Origin: Steromphala cineraria | Lineage: Eukaryota > Mollusca > Gastropoda > Trochida > Trochidae | DNA length: 64,000 bases | Direction: 5' to 3' | Assembly (NCBI GenBank): GCA_916613615.1 | Contig: OU744725.1 | Location: forward strand, 13,852,253-13,916,252 | Shown here: piece after piece, positions 13,701 through 24,582 of the stretch | Layout of the letters: each line of letters starts with the position of its first letter | How positions within the stretch are numbered: the stretch's first letter is position 1 | The notes under the pieces: generated by a model | The model's database searches: none | What the model was told of the DNA's origin: nothing | The model's input: only the letters and a program-made list of their open reading frames with translations | Position numbers and translations under genes: made by a program

Positions 13701-15008
13701 CATCTCTACAGGCTGAGCAGATCACTCTGAGTTTCCCTGGTCTAACAGCTTTACACTCCTTACAGTACACAAAATACTGGCTCTTTAGCCGAGCCTCGTC
13801 ACGAGCTAAACAAAATCAGAAACATAAACGAATATATTGAACTACAGTCAAAACAATTAATACATTGTTGTCAGGTATGGGCTATTTAACCATTTAACGA
13901 ACAGTTCATTCAATAAATGAATTGATAGATCTGACTTCAGGGGCGTATATAGAATTTTCGTTTGAATTCTCAATTGAAATTATTACTTTGAATTACAGAA
14001 CATTGTGATGATAGGAAAATTAGTTCTTTTTCTTAATTTAACTTCCCTGTTTACACTTTTCTTCTTTTCTAAAATATGACTCTCAACACTTATTTTATAT
14101 GGAACTCTCTTGATTCTGAGTCTCAAATAAACTTACCTTCCAATTGCTTTTCTTTTCCAGCTGATTGTCTGAATATATGTAACGTACTCTGCTCTCCAAG
14201 ATCTAAATCCTAAATGACAAAGTAACACAGGGGATTAATCAATTATTTTTGTGAAATAAAAAGAGTAGAAAATGAACCTCATTTATCTTATCAAGGAAAT
14301 GAAAGATGTGTCCTTGATCTTAAATTGAAAAGGTATCACCATTTCATATTTATTGAGATTAAATTTCATTATAGACATGATTGGAAGTAAACCTGATTTC
14401 AGTTTTATTCCTATATATCTGATTATTAATGATTTCTCTAGTGTTATAATAACATGAAAAATTATATAGCACCTCTCCCATATCATATAGGACTTGCACA
14501 AAGTGCTACATACATTATTACCCTGAAGGATTGTACTTTCCACAGCTGTTATACTTAGCGGTAAGTGCGACAATGTAGGTCAATACATCCTGTTTCCAGG
14601 TACCAATTTTAACAGCTGGCTAAAGTGAATGCAATGTGGATGAAGTGCCTTGCCAAGGGCCACAACACAGCATGAGACATGTCACAAATATTTGGTGTCT
14701 CCATCGTCATTGAACCAGGGTCTCTGGCTAAAGAGGTCTAAGTACTACACCTTCAATAGTTTTTATAAATTAAGATATGAAATATTTTATTTTAATAAAA
14801 ACAAATAACTAAGTATATTTTTATCACGTCTCACCTGTATATCACAGTCATCTGTTAAAAGTTTGCCTCCTAAAATGATCCTTACTTCTTCCAAAGGTAC
14901 ATTCAGTTTCTTTGATATATCTTTCCTTATTTCAATTACAGTACTTGCAGGATTTACATCTATTACCACAGAACAATTACTGTGAAATTTTACATTGACA
15001 GCTACCAT
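2113..15008 (-). CDS. PRKN: Parkin, RBR E3 ubiquitin-protein ligase (11 coding exons)
   Basis: Parkin is an RBR E3 ligase that ubiquitinates outer mitochondrial membrane proteins downstream of PINK1 and drives mitophagy. Coding exons in transcript order: 15008-14835, 14209-14137, 13805-13681, 12960-12880, 11500-11382, 10928-10792, 9789-9728, 9216-9076, 8749-8669, 7405-7288, 2216-2113. All junctions are GT-AG and phases match; the total is 1215 nt, giving 404 aa (human 465, with a longer linker). Domains follow parkin order: ubiquitin-like (starting MVAVNVKF), then RING0 (YFVYCKECK, then RPGKLRV), RING1 ([20 protein letters not shown]), IBR ([14 protein letters not shown], then [16 protein letters not shown]) and RING2. 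The RING2 catalytic cysteine context GGCMHMVCP matches human C431/H433, and the tail ends GEHWFG. The ATG at 15008 is the only in-frame Met before the UBL; the frame upstream lacks one. Introns are packed with repeats, yet the gene spans only 13 kb. Confidence 0.97.
4140..4770. repeat. Tandem array, ~156-bp unit, four copies
   Basis: Units are marked by TCAATATGGCTG at about 4157, 4313, 4470 and 4626. Each contains GGCGGCCATNTTGGATTCTC and AAACTGAAACGTCTACC. Copies 2-4 are very similar, which points to recent local amplification. Confidence 0.85.
4775..4836. repeat. (ACGG/ACAG)n simple repeat
   Basis: The tract ACGGACGGACAGACGG is repeated, ending in GACGACGGACGAAGCG. The same tract followed by the same unique tail is at 43351-43438. 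Confidence 0.9.
5340..6470. repeat. Tandem array, ~145-bp unit, about eight copies
   Basis: Each unit carries AAGGTTGTGACCCC, GTGACCCTATTTGGGGTCA, AATCCCCATTGTCCAAGGAG and TCTAGTCCTTTTAGAACTGG. Unit starts lie near 5352, 5495, 5639, 5785, 5928, 6077, 6225 and 6370. Single diverged relatives on the other strand occur at 18290-18620, 30200-30530, 49970-50100 and 51165-51330, so the unit belongs to a dispersed family. Confidence 0.88.
6675..7160. repeat. Tandem array, ~150-bp unit, 3-4 copies, AAGGTCAAGGTCA-containing
   Basis: Units carry AAGGTCAAGGTCA, ATTATGACCTCATCTGAAAG, GCACATGTGAAATATCAAAG and AATCACAAGTTATGGCCAAG. Starts are near 6680, 6835, 6985 and 7125; the last copy is truncated. The array sits in the last parkin intron. 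Confidence 0.82.
7406..8668. other. Parkin intron sequence with SINE and duplication
   Basis: This intron separates the exons at 8749-8669 and 7405-7288. It holds a degenerate tRNA-like SINE head near 8213-8275 and a ~96-bp tandem duplication adjoining the splice donor. I see nothing else coding. Confidence 0.6.
8211..8420 (+). mobile_element. Degenerate tRNA-derived SINE
   Basis: GGATAGCGCAGTGGTAAG resembles a tRNA A box (TRGCNNAGYNGG). About 45 bp on, CGGTTTTAAATCCGG is a decayed B box. No cloverleaf for a functional tRNA is apparent. The 3' limit is uncertain. Confidence 0.5.
8494..8682. repeat. ~96-bp tandem duplication spanning a parkin splice donor
   Basis: The sequence from CACATGGATGA to CACAAACCTGAGT occurs twice, at about 8494-8580 and 8590-8676, with few differences. 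The second copy contains the true parkin donor (exon end 8669). The first contains an equivalent CAG|GTTTGTG on the minus strand at 8573. Confidence 0.85.
9385..9591. mobile_element. Pogo/Tigger-like terminal fragment
   Basis: GTTCGTTATATCCGAGTTC-TACTGTA at 9566-9591 is the typical end of pogo/Tigger-type elements. Several GGATATAGCGAACAC motifs lie to the left. The opposite end is eroded. Confidence 0.5.
10145..10465 (+). mobile_element. tRNA-derived SINE with conserved core
   Basis: A GGGTTGATTCCC B-box-like motif (10205-10216) follows a degenerate A box. Further on, CTCAGCAGGAAATGGGTACC is a core-type segment and the element ends in an ATTATTATC tail. It is intronic in parkin. Confidence 0.6.
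10497..10780 (+). mobile_element. tRNA-derived SINE ending in (ATT)n
   Basis: A good A box (GTGGCTCAGTGGTAGAG, 10511-10527) and a perfect B box (GGGTTCGATTCCC, 10553-10565) head a ~240-bp body that ends AATAAAGTG followed by ATT repeats. This is a promoter-bearing SINE whose tail stops ~6 bp before the last bases of the parkin intron donor at 10786-10791. Confidence 0.8.
10737..10779. repeat. (ATT)14 microsatellite
   Basis: About 14 ATT units form the SINE tail. They sit a few bases inside the parkin intron whose donor is at 10791. Confidence 0.95.
11870..12234. mobile_element. MITE, AAAGGGGCAGTAGCACGTTT family, copy 1
   Basis: Terminal inverted repeats AAAGGGGCAGTAGCACGTTT and its reverse complement bound ~365 bp with no coding capacity. 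Other copies are at 24583-25110 (decayed) and 50546-50911 (inverted orientation, well preserved). It lies in a parkin intron. Confidence 0.88.
13265..13665. repeat. Dispersed repeat ending in a GTCCCCCG hairpin
   Basis: A parkin intron segment contains TTGAAAATAAAGTCAAGGTC and repeated GTTTCAAA motifs. It ends in the short hairpin GTCCCCCGTTTTGTG / TTTCAGCGGGGGAC (13631-13661). The architecture resembles other noncoding mollusc-type repeats in the window; no protein is seen. Confidence 0.45.
14540..14757 (-). mobile_element. Probable SINE, minus orientation
   Basis: On the minus strand, a B-box-like GGTTCAATGACGATGG follows a TAGACCTCTTTAGCC A-box-like region. The body includes GTGGCCCTTGGCAAGGCAC. 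It lies in parkin intron 1. Confidence 0.5.
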
Positions 15009-15692
15009 TTTTACGTTGTCAAGTGTGTGTGACAGGTGTGTATTGACAAATGACACTTCCTCGTTTGAACATGTGGTTGGTTTTCCATTGACATGGCAGT
15101 GTCATTTGATCATATCCTGTTGACAAGTGTTCCGGGCGTGCTAATAGTGTAAAAAATACATATTTGTTTCACACCAGATAATATCTAGCGTACGAATCGG
15201 ATATACGTTGGAGGTGAAAATGAAACAGCTGAGGACACGACCTCACATCGTTGTTCTGTTTACAATGTTGGTTGAATGTAAAAGTGAATCACTACGAAAA
15301 GAATTTGTATATACATTTTTTCAGTGACTTTTCGCTGTTGATTTTTTTTCGAATCGGCACGTGAAATTGTTATGATGTTTTTAAAGCTATGATAAAAAAT
15401 ATTTACAAAGTAAGTAGTAAGTAGATAATTCGTTTTAGTTAAACAATTCCTAATTTAGATATACAGTATGGGAAATTAGCCGGACAAACTAACTCATTAT
15501 GAATATAGAGCACTTTTGAAAATGTAATTTAAATTATATTTTAGTTGTATATTGCAATACACATAGAAGATGTCAAATATGACATTAAGAAGCATTGTCG
15601 TAAGATAAAATTCATAATATCGTTCTGAAAATATATTATAACGTCATTTTTAGCGGAGTAATACAACTTCCGTCATTACATAAACATCCAAA
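15009..15692. promoter_or_regulatory. Shared head-to-head promoter region of PRKN and ISCU
   Basis: Only 684 bp separate the divergent start codons. ACTTCCG (an ETS/GABP-type CGGAAGT core on the minus strand) lies ~26 bp before the ISCU ATG, and AACGTCA and TCACGTG-like motifs occur between. No TATA box is obvious near either gene. Bidirectional activity is inferred from spacing only. Confidence 0.6.
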
Positions 15693-18600
15693 ATGGCGCT
15701 GTCTAGGACAACTTCTCATGTTGGGAAACTGATGAAACCCATTTTCGATAGATCACCAGTTGCCCTTTACCATAAAAATGTATGTTAGCATTTGAACTAT
15801 ATGTGAAAAATCAAAAATGCATGCTGTAGCGTATTTTTAAGTTGCATGCCACGTACATGATTTACCTGAGAGGTTTTATATAAATTTTGACGTTAGAACT
15901 GTTTGCCTAACACTTGATTACATACATGTGCAATGTCATAATGGATTTACCTTGACTTGATGGCCTGAGTAAGCAGAGCTTGTATTGGCCCAATGGAAAT
16001 CTTCTAATAAATGAAAGTGCTGATACTAATAGACTAAAATTGTGATTTTATGCGCATTTGTGAGGATTTAATCGTTGGTAGATAATGAACGGCCCAGGTA
16101 GTTATGAAACAGTATGGGCAGAAATGGTTTAGTCGGATAGAATGCATTTTAATTGACATTTCGTGCTATATATGTTTGAACCCTTTAATTCATGTTAGAA
16201 TGTGTTAGACTAATGTTTACATCAATGTCTTGAAATGGTAATGTTGATAATCTTTTTTCACAAGATACAGACAAACAGTCTGAAATAACTTAAATAATAA
16301 ACAGTGTTAACCACTTGTCGAGTCCTCGAGTCCCAAAAAATGGACTTGACTCAGGCTCGAGTACTTGAGTACCCGTGGAAGCCTACTGAGTGCATCATCA
16401 GATCACTATGAAATAGCCTAGGATCATTTTCTTAATGTTGAGCGGCCGCTTGCAACAGTCTGAGACTCTACCTGCAAGCATACAATTAGTAGGTTTGCTT
16501 GCGTGAGAGAGCAAACAGAAACATAAGGTTTGGTCTAGTGGACTCTGTTTGACATAATAAGAGAATAGTCATTACGTCGAGCCATCTTTTTATGACAAAC
16601 TCTTGAACTAAGAATAATTGGTAGTGATAATGTGTTAATTTCACTCAACTGTGATAATAACATGGTCCAACAACTGCCGAATAGCAACATGTTTATTTCA
16701 CTGTCAATCGCTTTATCTTAAATATTTAACTTGCCCTTGGATCCCAATCAATTACCGGTATGCTTGAGCAATAATTTGTCTCACGGCAGCTTTGTTATTA
16801 CTAGGATACCAAAATTAGCTCCTGGTTAGGTGTGTACTCCCTATAATTAGGTTTTAATGCACAATAAGAAAGAAAAATATCATAATCTTTAGTCAGTAAG
16901 TGTTCAAACGGCCATTTGGAAGTAGCAATATTGAAATGATATATGATTATGAACAAGAATAGATTATTGCCTCTAATTTTATTTCAAATCCAAAAGAAAT
17001 TCCAACATTCAACCCTCTATTGAATTTTTTTTGTATTTAAGGTGATAGATCACTATGAAAACCCAAGAAATGTTGGATCTCTGGACAAGAACGACAAAAA
17101 GGTTGGCACAGGATTGGTTGGAGCGCCTGCTTGTGGGGATGTCATGAAACTTCAGGTATAGCTGAAATCTAGAATGTTACTCTATTCACATTTTATGAAT
17201 AGTCACTTAGTGTACTATTCCATCAAACTTTGATTTTGAAAGACAACATTTGTTTATTGTATCACATGAGAGTAATATACTGGGTTAGTATAATATTGAT
17301 TTTGCATGTCCTTGTAGATTAAAGTTGACACAGATGGCAAGATTGTTGAAGCTAAATTCAAGACCTTTGGATGTGGATCTGCCATCGCTTCAAGCTCTCT
17401 GGCTACAGAATGGGTGAAGGGGAAATCTGTAAGTACATGTAACATGATCTGTAATCATGAGTAAAAAATTTATTAACTTCCAAATATGAAATTTATCTGA
17501 GCTGTTAGGTGAATTTGTCCACAGATGGAATAAAATAATATGACATTAGAAAATTAATGTCAATTGTTTTGATGCATTTAAATCTTGCAATATTTAACAT
17601 TGCCTCCATAAATTAAAAAAAACCTAAATGACTCGCTGATGACATCAATTTAAAGAGCACTCTAACATAAATTTGTCAGTAAGTATATTTGACTAGATAT
17701 CTTTTTTAATGATATAGATATACATTAATTGAAATAAGCAAAGTACATTTATTCTTTATTACATCTTAATAAGTTTTATTTGATCCTATGCAGCTTGACG
17801 AAGCCTTGAAAATCAAGAACACAGATATCGCCAAAGAATTGTCTCTCCCGCCGGTCAAACTCCACTGTTCAAGTATGTTGTGTGTGTTCTCACATTATGG
17901 AATACAAGAGTTTGTTTTTCGAGTTATTATTCATGTTGGAAGTGAGATATGAATATGATAGAATAGTCCAGAGGTTCCCCTCTCACAATCCTTTATCAAG
18001 GTTGTTATCAGAAGGGTAAGATCAGTGTAGCCCTTTAGACATAGAATCAATTTATGAGATTCAACCTTAAACCGGGGGTCCAAAAATTTCATCAGTATAA
18101 ACATCTACAGCCTGTAGTAATTCTTGAAGTACTCTCTTTCATTACAAGTAATTATTCCAAATGCTGTTCATCCAGTTTTATTGGGCATTAATTAATTCAG
18201 CAGCTTTCGTAATGAAAAGGACACTGCTTGGAATCATTTTATTAGCAATATTCAGTTTGAAAAATATGCATTTTAAGCTCATCTGGCCTAAATCTTGTGT
18301 ATAGACTCCTTGACTAAGGAGGATCATAAATTTTAACTTTGGTGACCCTGTGACCCCTTATAAGGGTCACAGGGGCCACACCCTTAAGATCTATTTTAAT
18401 CTTCTTCTCCAGAACCAAAAGGCTTAGAAAGCTGAAATCTTGTGTATAGACTCCTTGACTAGTGGGGATTATAACTTGTAGCTTTGGTGACCCTGTGGCC
18501 CCTGATAAGGAAGCAGAAGGCCTAGAAAGCTGAAACCTTGTGTGCAGACTCCTAATTTAGAAAAGGAGGATTCTAAATTGTACATTTGGTGACCCTGTTG

Positions 18601-18912
18601 CCCCTACTAAGGGGGGAACCACATTTGCCACACCCTTAACTAAAAATATAAAAATATTAAGCCTGATGAGCTACAGAGCCAATGGCTTTATTTTTATTTA
18701 ATTGTGTTCAAACAAATGTCAATATTGTCATATTCTCTTTATGATTAATCAAACCATTAGATAAAAAAAAGTACATTTTAAAATTATACTTATTATAATT
18801 TTGCTTTCCAGTGTTGGCGGAAGATGCTATTAGAGCTGCATTGAACGACTACAAGATCAAGAACTCTCCTGACCCTCCGGAGGGGGAAGAAAAGATGGAA
18901 GCTTCCAACTAG
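15693..18912 (+). CDS. ISCU: ISCU, mitochondrial iron-sulfur cluster assembly scaffold (5 exons)
   Basis: ISCU is the scaffold on which NFS1-ISD11, frataxin and ferredoxin build [2Fe-2S] clusters in the mitochondrial matrix. Exons: 15693-15779, 17042-17155, 17318-17428, 17794-17872, 18812-18912; together 492 nt, 163 aa (human 167). Junctions are GT-AG with consistent phases. The basic N-terminus, with Arg and Lys but few acidic residues, fits a mitochondrial presequence. The mature region begins VIDHYENPRNVGSLDK. The three conserved cysteine contexts are present: VGAPACGDVMKLQ, FKTFGCGSAIASSS and PVKLHCSMLAEDA. The chaperone-binding LPPVKLHCS segment (HSC20/mortalin recognition in the family) is intact. 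The start ATG has a good context (CCAAAATGG). The gene is divergent from parkin and looks fully functional. Confidence 0.97.
18285..18690 (-). repeat. Diverged copies of the 145-bp unit in ISCU intron 4
   Basis: TTGGTGACCCTGTGACCCC and GACTCCTTGACTAAGGAGG are the reverse complement of the unit tandemly arrayed at 5340-6470. About 2-3 partial copies are present, flanked by AGCTCATCTGGCC and GATGAGCTACAGAGCC. Confidence 0.7.
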
Positions 18913-20191
18913 ATGTGGATATTCACCCTTCCTTACCACCCTTTTTTTCGGATTTTTTTTGTGATGTAAATACGGACCTCAAGTTTGTGATGAAGAGACT
19001 CGTTAAAGAGAATAGACCTGTCGATCTTTGAATTGGTTTTTCAATTATAATTTAAAACAATTTTTGTAAGAAGTTATAAAAAAAATTGGTTTTCATTTAA
19101 ACTGTTGCTTACACTTTTTGTCATTTTGTTTATTTTATGCTTTGCAGCTTAACCAAAATTAAAGGAAAAAAATAATTAAATACAGATTTTTATTTTTATT
19201 TTGAATGTGTTCTTTCAAGTTAGATTTACTTACTTTCCAATTCTCTCAGACTAAATTTGAAGAGTTTTATTAAATGATTTCATGATTTGATGTCCTAAAC
19301 CTAATGCTAGTAGTGAAGCCTGGTTGGAGATGAGAGTATGAGGTTGATGAGATGATTTGATATTTACCGTGTGTTGTGCAGGATTTGTATGAGAGATTGT
19401 ATGCTTTATAATCAAGCTTCTACCCAGTCTATTCAGTGATGTCGCACAAAGTTTTTAATATTAACCAACATTATGTACTCAGATTTTGGTGAAAACTTGG
19501 TTTGTTTAGTCAGGTGGCCCCATGCTATTTATGTCATCTGTCCTAAGCTGTCAATGATTGTATCTCAATGATGCTATCAGCTTGGGGTACTTAAGAATTT
19601 ATAGCCTCAACCCTACCATGATGTAAATTTAGTAACCTTAGTAAAGTGTTGATCTTTACTTCACTTAATCATGAAACAATAATTGTCTGGGGACCGTTGC
19701 ACAAAACAACTTGAACATTGCGCTTAGGCTACCTTAGTCACTTAAGGTAACCTTAGTGTTTCGTGCAACACAACCCAGTTACTGAGAAATGTTGTGTTGT
19801 TATTCATGCAGTCAGTGATATACCATCTACCGTTAGACCTCTTTCATTGTGATAGGCAAGCACTGTTCAATGGAACTTTCAATCTTCAAAGAGATGCCCC
19901 TTTTGAAAATCAAACAAGTAAGACAGACAGCTTGGAAATATTTGCATTTGTTCCAATCTGAATTGACCAGTGTCCGACTAGGGAAACACCTTCCAAGTAT
20001 TATCATCACCTGTCTTGAAGATTTATTTTGAATGATGAGTCACAACAATCTGCTTTTTAGAAGACTGTTCTTTGCTAATGTTGTGATTTATAAGCAACCA
20101 AGAATTTGCAATAGTTTTAGTGACATATAACCATTGTAGCCTAATGATGAACCTTAATGTAGATATTGATGTGATATTTTGTGTAAATAAA
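18913..20191 (+). other. ISCU 3' UTR with candidate poly(A) signal
   Basis: No coding frame follows the ISCU stop. AATAAA at 20186-20191 is the clearest polyadenylation signal, giving a ~1.28-kb 3' UTR. Earlier variant signals cannot be excluded. Confidence 0.5.
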
Positions 20192-21145
20192 CCAAGTTGA
20201 AAAATTTGAATGAATTGAGTTTCGTCATTTTACTGACCTTACCCCTGTATTTCTTGCCAAACTACGATTTTCATCTCTAAAAATAACCAGCCAAAAAAAT
20301 CTAAAAAGGAATTGGCTCATCCAGAGTGATGTGCATAGTTGGCCCCCAAACCAAAGAGTTTAAAATATATTAAATGTTGATAGTTACTAACATGCTCAAA
20401 ACTTCATTATACAACTCTTCTCATTCTCAACCTTCTCAATGATGTCATTAAGCTAACTCAATAATGTTAAGTTTTTGTGCAGTTTTACTGCCATTGCCAC
20501 ACATGTTCCTTTTTGCAATAAAAATTTTCAGAATGCATATGAAAATCATACTGCTTATATTTTTTTGAGAATTTGTACATGTTCACATTCAAGGTCATGA
20601 GTTATAATATCACTTAAGCTCTAATTTTGTATATATAATCTTTGGAGAAGAACACAATTTTAAAGGTTTCCACAACAATCTATCAAAGGTCATACCTTTA
20701 ATTTTTAAGCATTTTAGAACTTATAAACACATCTTCCGCCTAATTTGGTACATATATATCATCTAAGGCGAAAGTACAAAATTTTGAAAACGTGTCCTCT
20801 ACAATTCATGAAAGGTCAAGGTCACAGCTAGGACTCAAGCATGATATTGTAAAATCTATTTAAGTTATTAACGCTTTTATTCATTACAAAATTGTTATTC
20901 CCAAAGAAAAATGACCATCGTTTGTGCCATTGTCACCAGATAATATTAAATGGATATTTGATAAAATATTGAAATCAGAAATCGGTTTTTGGCATGGATA
21001 TGCTGGTGCAGGAAGGCTTTTCAATACAACGTACAAGTGACATATCAAGGGTATCTTTCATTGACAAAAGGTCAATACAACTCACTCAACTAACATTACA
21101 ATATATGTCAATATTTGACACCATCAACATACTGTGGGTCAGAGA
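20192..21145. other. Gene-free interval with dispersed-repeat remnants
   Basis: GAAAGGTCAAGGTCACAGC near 20813 and neighbouring CATTTTAGAACTTATAAACA-like sequence resemble the repeat at 37905-39190. I see no gene. Confidence 0.4.
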
Positions 21146-21149
21146 GAGA

Positions 21150-22860
21150 GAGTTTATTTCAGTAAAAGGGCCATAGGCCCATTATACATCAGATTGTACA
21201 CATATTGTAAACATACATGAGCACCATTCTACATATTATATACATCAATATAAATTGGTAGTGGTTACACAGTTTAGAAATCTATTTCTTTGTTTGAATG
21301 CCAAAAATGTGTATTTTGCGAGGGAATTTATAACAAAAGTATTTTGTGATGCAAATAATTGAGCTAGTTTTAATTCTGATTGATATAAATGGTTATATTT
21401 TGGAAGAATATCACATCTCAATTTCTGGTAAAAAGGGCATTCTAAACAGAAGTGATACTCATTTTCGATATGAGGTACAATACAAAGCGGGCAAAGGCGA
21501 TCCTCCCTTTTGAGACCTAAATATCTACCATATTCTATCATCAAGTTATGATTTGAACAGCGAAATCTACTGAGTAAAATGCGGAACTGTCTTACGCTAA
21601 CACTAGTGATATAAGTTTCAAAATCTACACTTGTTTTAATCCTACGCTAAAAATCTAATTTTGAGACAAGGCTAATATTAGAAGACCACATCTGGTTATC
21701 TATATCAATACACCTTTGATTGAAAAATGCTACGAAACACGATATATTTCCAATACGTTGATTAGACCACACATTACCAAAACCATAACTAAACAAAAGA
21801 GTTTTCACTTTCAAAGCCCAACAATCTATAGGCCTACCCTTTTCAGCAAGACGAAACTGGTAATCACAAACCTTGTTTATTATCATATTTTCAGTTTGAG
21901 ATAAAAGACGAACCCAATATTTGACAATTTTGACATGTTGATTTACTTTTAATGAATAACGACCAAGTTCAGAACGCACCGCAGTATTCGGCGTATTCCT
22001 ACAGAGATCCAAAATCTGCTTGCAAAACCTATCATGTACATTCAAAACAGATGGCGACGGGTGAAAACCCCACATCTAACTTCCATACAGTAACAAAGGC
22101 AAAACTTTGACATCAAATATGTGAAGCAAAATATTTACTATAGAAACTTTTAACTGACGACTTGAGAATATTTAATACCTTTACCGCCTGTTCAGCCAGA
22201 GTTTTCTGTGTTATATACATGTACCACGATCCAGATGAAGATACATGAACACCCAAATACTTATCATCTTCCTACGCAGAGCCTAAAAGGCCAGTTTCCA
22301 AACTGTCATTTTATGCCTTGCTGCAGAGACGTTACTTTTCTGTGCTGCTATAGTGCCCCTACAGACTAGAGAGCAAGCACAGAAAACTCAAGGCTATGCA
22401 GCAAGGCATAAAATGACAGTTTGGAAACTGGCCTTTTAGGCTCTGCGTAGGAAGATGAATACTTATAGGATGGAACAATTTCAATCGATTTACCATTCGA
22501 AAGGAAGTTTTCATAATGTCTTAGTCTACCAGCCTTTCTGAAAATAATAACTTTACTCTTATCAATATTGATTTTCAATTTCCACCTATTACAATAAGAA
22601 ACAAGCTTATCGAGCCTCTTTTGTAGACCTATAACTGTGAAATCAAAAAGTGCAATATCATCAGCAAATAATGATATGAACAACTCGATCAAGTCTAGAT
22701 TAATACCCCTTTGACCATCAGCTGATAAACTTCCACAAATATCATTGACAAAAAAAAGAAAACAGAAAGGGAGATAACTGGCAACGAACTCCAGATAAAC
22801 AATCGAAAAAGGGCGTGTAACCATCTCTCCGAGAGACATAGGCTTTAACATACTTTGCGT
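21150..22860 (-). pseudogene. Broken non-LTR retrotransposon (reverse transcriptase C-terminal half)
   Basis: Minus-strand frames at 22851-22366, 22075-21647 and 21544-21245 together read as the end of a LINE ORF2. The first has a reverse-transcriptase palm with the catalytic FADDIALF motif, preceded by FFVNDICGSL and followed by the thumb segment LVSYCNRWKLKINIDKSKV. The last has a CPLC-x7-H-x4-C-type zinc motif (RLCPLCIVPHIENEYHFCLE) typical of ORF2 C-termini. The finger domain and the endonuclease are missing (5' truncation). The frame is broken by stops near 22075-22140 and by the foldback insertion at 22265-22457. The 3' end reaches ~21150 with an AG-rich stretch. The clade is not certain. 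Confidence 0.85.
22265..22457. mobile_element. 193-bp foldback element with exact 9-bp target duplication
   Basis: CATCTTCCTACGCAGAGCCT starts at 22265 and its reverse complement ends at 22457. The arms are ~60 bp and nearly perfect around a ~70-bp loop. AATACTTAT is duplicated at 22256-22264 and 22458-22466. The insertion splits the LINE reading frame between SYKY and KYLGV. A 9-bp duplication fits Mutator-like foldback elements. Confidence 0.92.
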
Positions 22861-22999
22861 CCAAAGTTCTTTTTAAGTTAAACACATTAAATGGCCATAA
22901 TCGTGTAAATTTATATTTAAAAAATTACCTAAGAATGATCTTTTTTTTAAATCTTAATATTATTTTGAATATTACTTTGGCCATCAGCATGACAATATC

Positions 23000-24580
23000 G
23001 GTCAATATTGGACCCCATCAACATATTCTGAGTTATTTCCATGCAGTTTGAATAACTGACTAGAATTAAAGAGGAAAACTGAAAATACAACACTTACATC
23101 ATCCGTTTTAATTCCTTGACGTCTTTACGTTTTTTCACACCACATTATGTACTGAAATACTATAATTACGTCAAATTTGGAAATGACTTGCATATTGTTG
23201 ATGATACTTAAATTTATCATACAATGGATAGTGTTCTCGGCATAATAAAGCCAACGGATATTTTCGATATCCGTTGGGCGTGGCTAAGGGTCATATACGG
23301 ATACCGATGCAAATTTCAAAGGTCAAGGTCGGAACTTCTTTCGAAAATTCCGATGACGTCACAAGCGTTAACATTTTGAACGCCTCTAGTAACAGAGAGG
23401 GGCATTACAATATGAATGATACATTACATAAACATTAATCTAAGAAATAACAACAAAACTGTATGGGTCTTTAGCCATATGTATGACTTAGCAGTGCTAA
23501 AACACTGTCCTCACGATTTGAATGAAACCGACCTAACAATTTTACTCACAGGTACCAAAGCAGTTCAAGTCTCATCTTCAAACACGTCATTTACCCATCT
23601 TCGGTGTTCTTTACTTTAATATTGTTTAGTTTGGATTCGGATATCCACAGACTATCATCTAGTTTAGCTCTCCGGCCATCAATGTTCGTTCAATCGCTGT
23701 CTCAACGCAAGCTGCCATTGTCACGTAGGCGAAGGGAAGCAACTCTTGCCCCTTGAGATTGACTCGTCCTCTCGATGACGTCGGATTAAAGAACGTCAGT
23801 TCGATCCCGCCAAAGACCATTTAAAATGTGTCTAATTTTTTAAATCATCGTATTTTATAGATTTTTAAAATTTAAAATGTTTAAAGACGTGACAAAATAA
23901 CTCAAACGGCAATAAAAGGCATATATAAGGAGGAATTATATTTTGTCAATTCACCGTCAGAGTCATTGCTCTATTCATTTGCATATATCAATGCGCGAAT
24001 CTTAAAACAACTTCAACTATTAAAATCAGGCATTTTTTCACATTAAATTTTAAAATGACATTGTATGATAAAGAAGTTATCATGCGAGTGTGTTTTGGGA
24101 TCGTAAATATCCTGCATTAGGAATAAACATTGTATTTTGCGAGCCTTGGCGAGATATGTGTACATGTATAATAGAAAGTGTTACATGTTACAAGATACGC
24201 AATGCTGTTAACCATGCATGTCAATGCTGATCATGTAAGGTGATGAACCTGCTTTTCATTTAATTTCAATCTTGTTTGATCCTTCGAAAGTATCAGGCAA
24301 AACCTGTTCCAACTGTTAAAGTGATTACAATATATATTATCAAGGTCTTAGGGTAAAAAGATTTTACTTTTATGACAAATTAACTATAGCTAATTGAGTT
24401 TTATCGCGCATTCAATACTATGCATACACGACGGCACCAAATGAAGCGCTCCTAAAATCTCAATCTTTCATCCATGAAGGGGTATCCGGTTGTTTATGGT
24501 CCTGTATTTTTGTCTTTGTCGGGATCTTCCTCGCAAAAAAGTTTTTACGTAATATAAAGATGCTTAGTAATTAAGCTACA
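23000..24580. other. Gene-free interval
   Basis: A short palindrome, CCAACGGATATTTTCGATAT to CCGTTGG (23250-23277), is followed by AAAGGTCAAGGTCGG. The rest is AT-rich with no supported gene. TGACGTC at 23775 and 23352 is a possible CRE but no promoter context is known. Confidence 0.4.
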
Positions 24581-24582
24581 CA

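Noticed and set aside
14787..15056. Parkin start 16 codons upstream of 15008
   Set aside because: The upstream codon is GTG, not ATG; homology places Met at MVAVNVKF.
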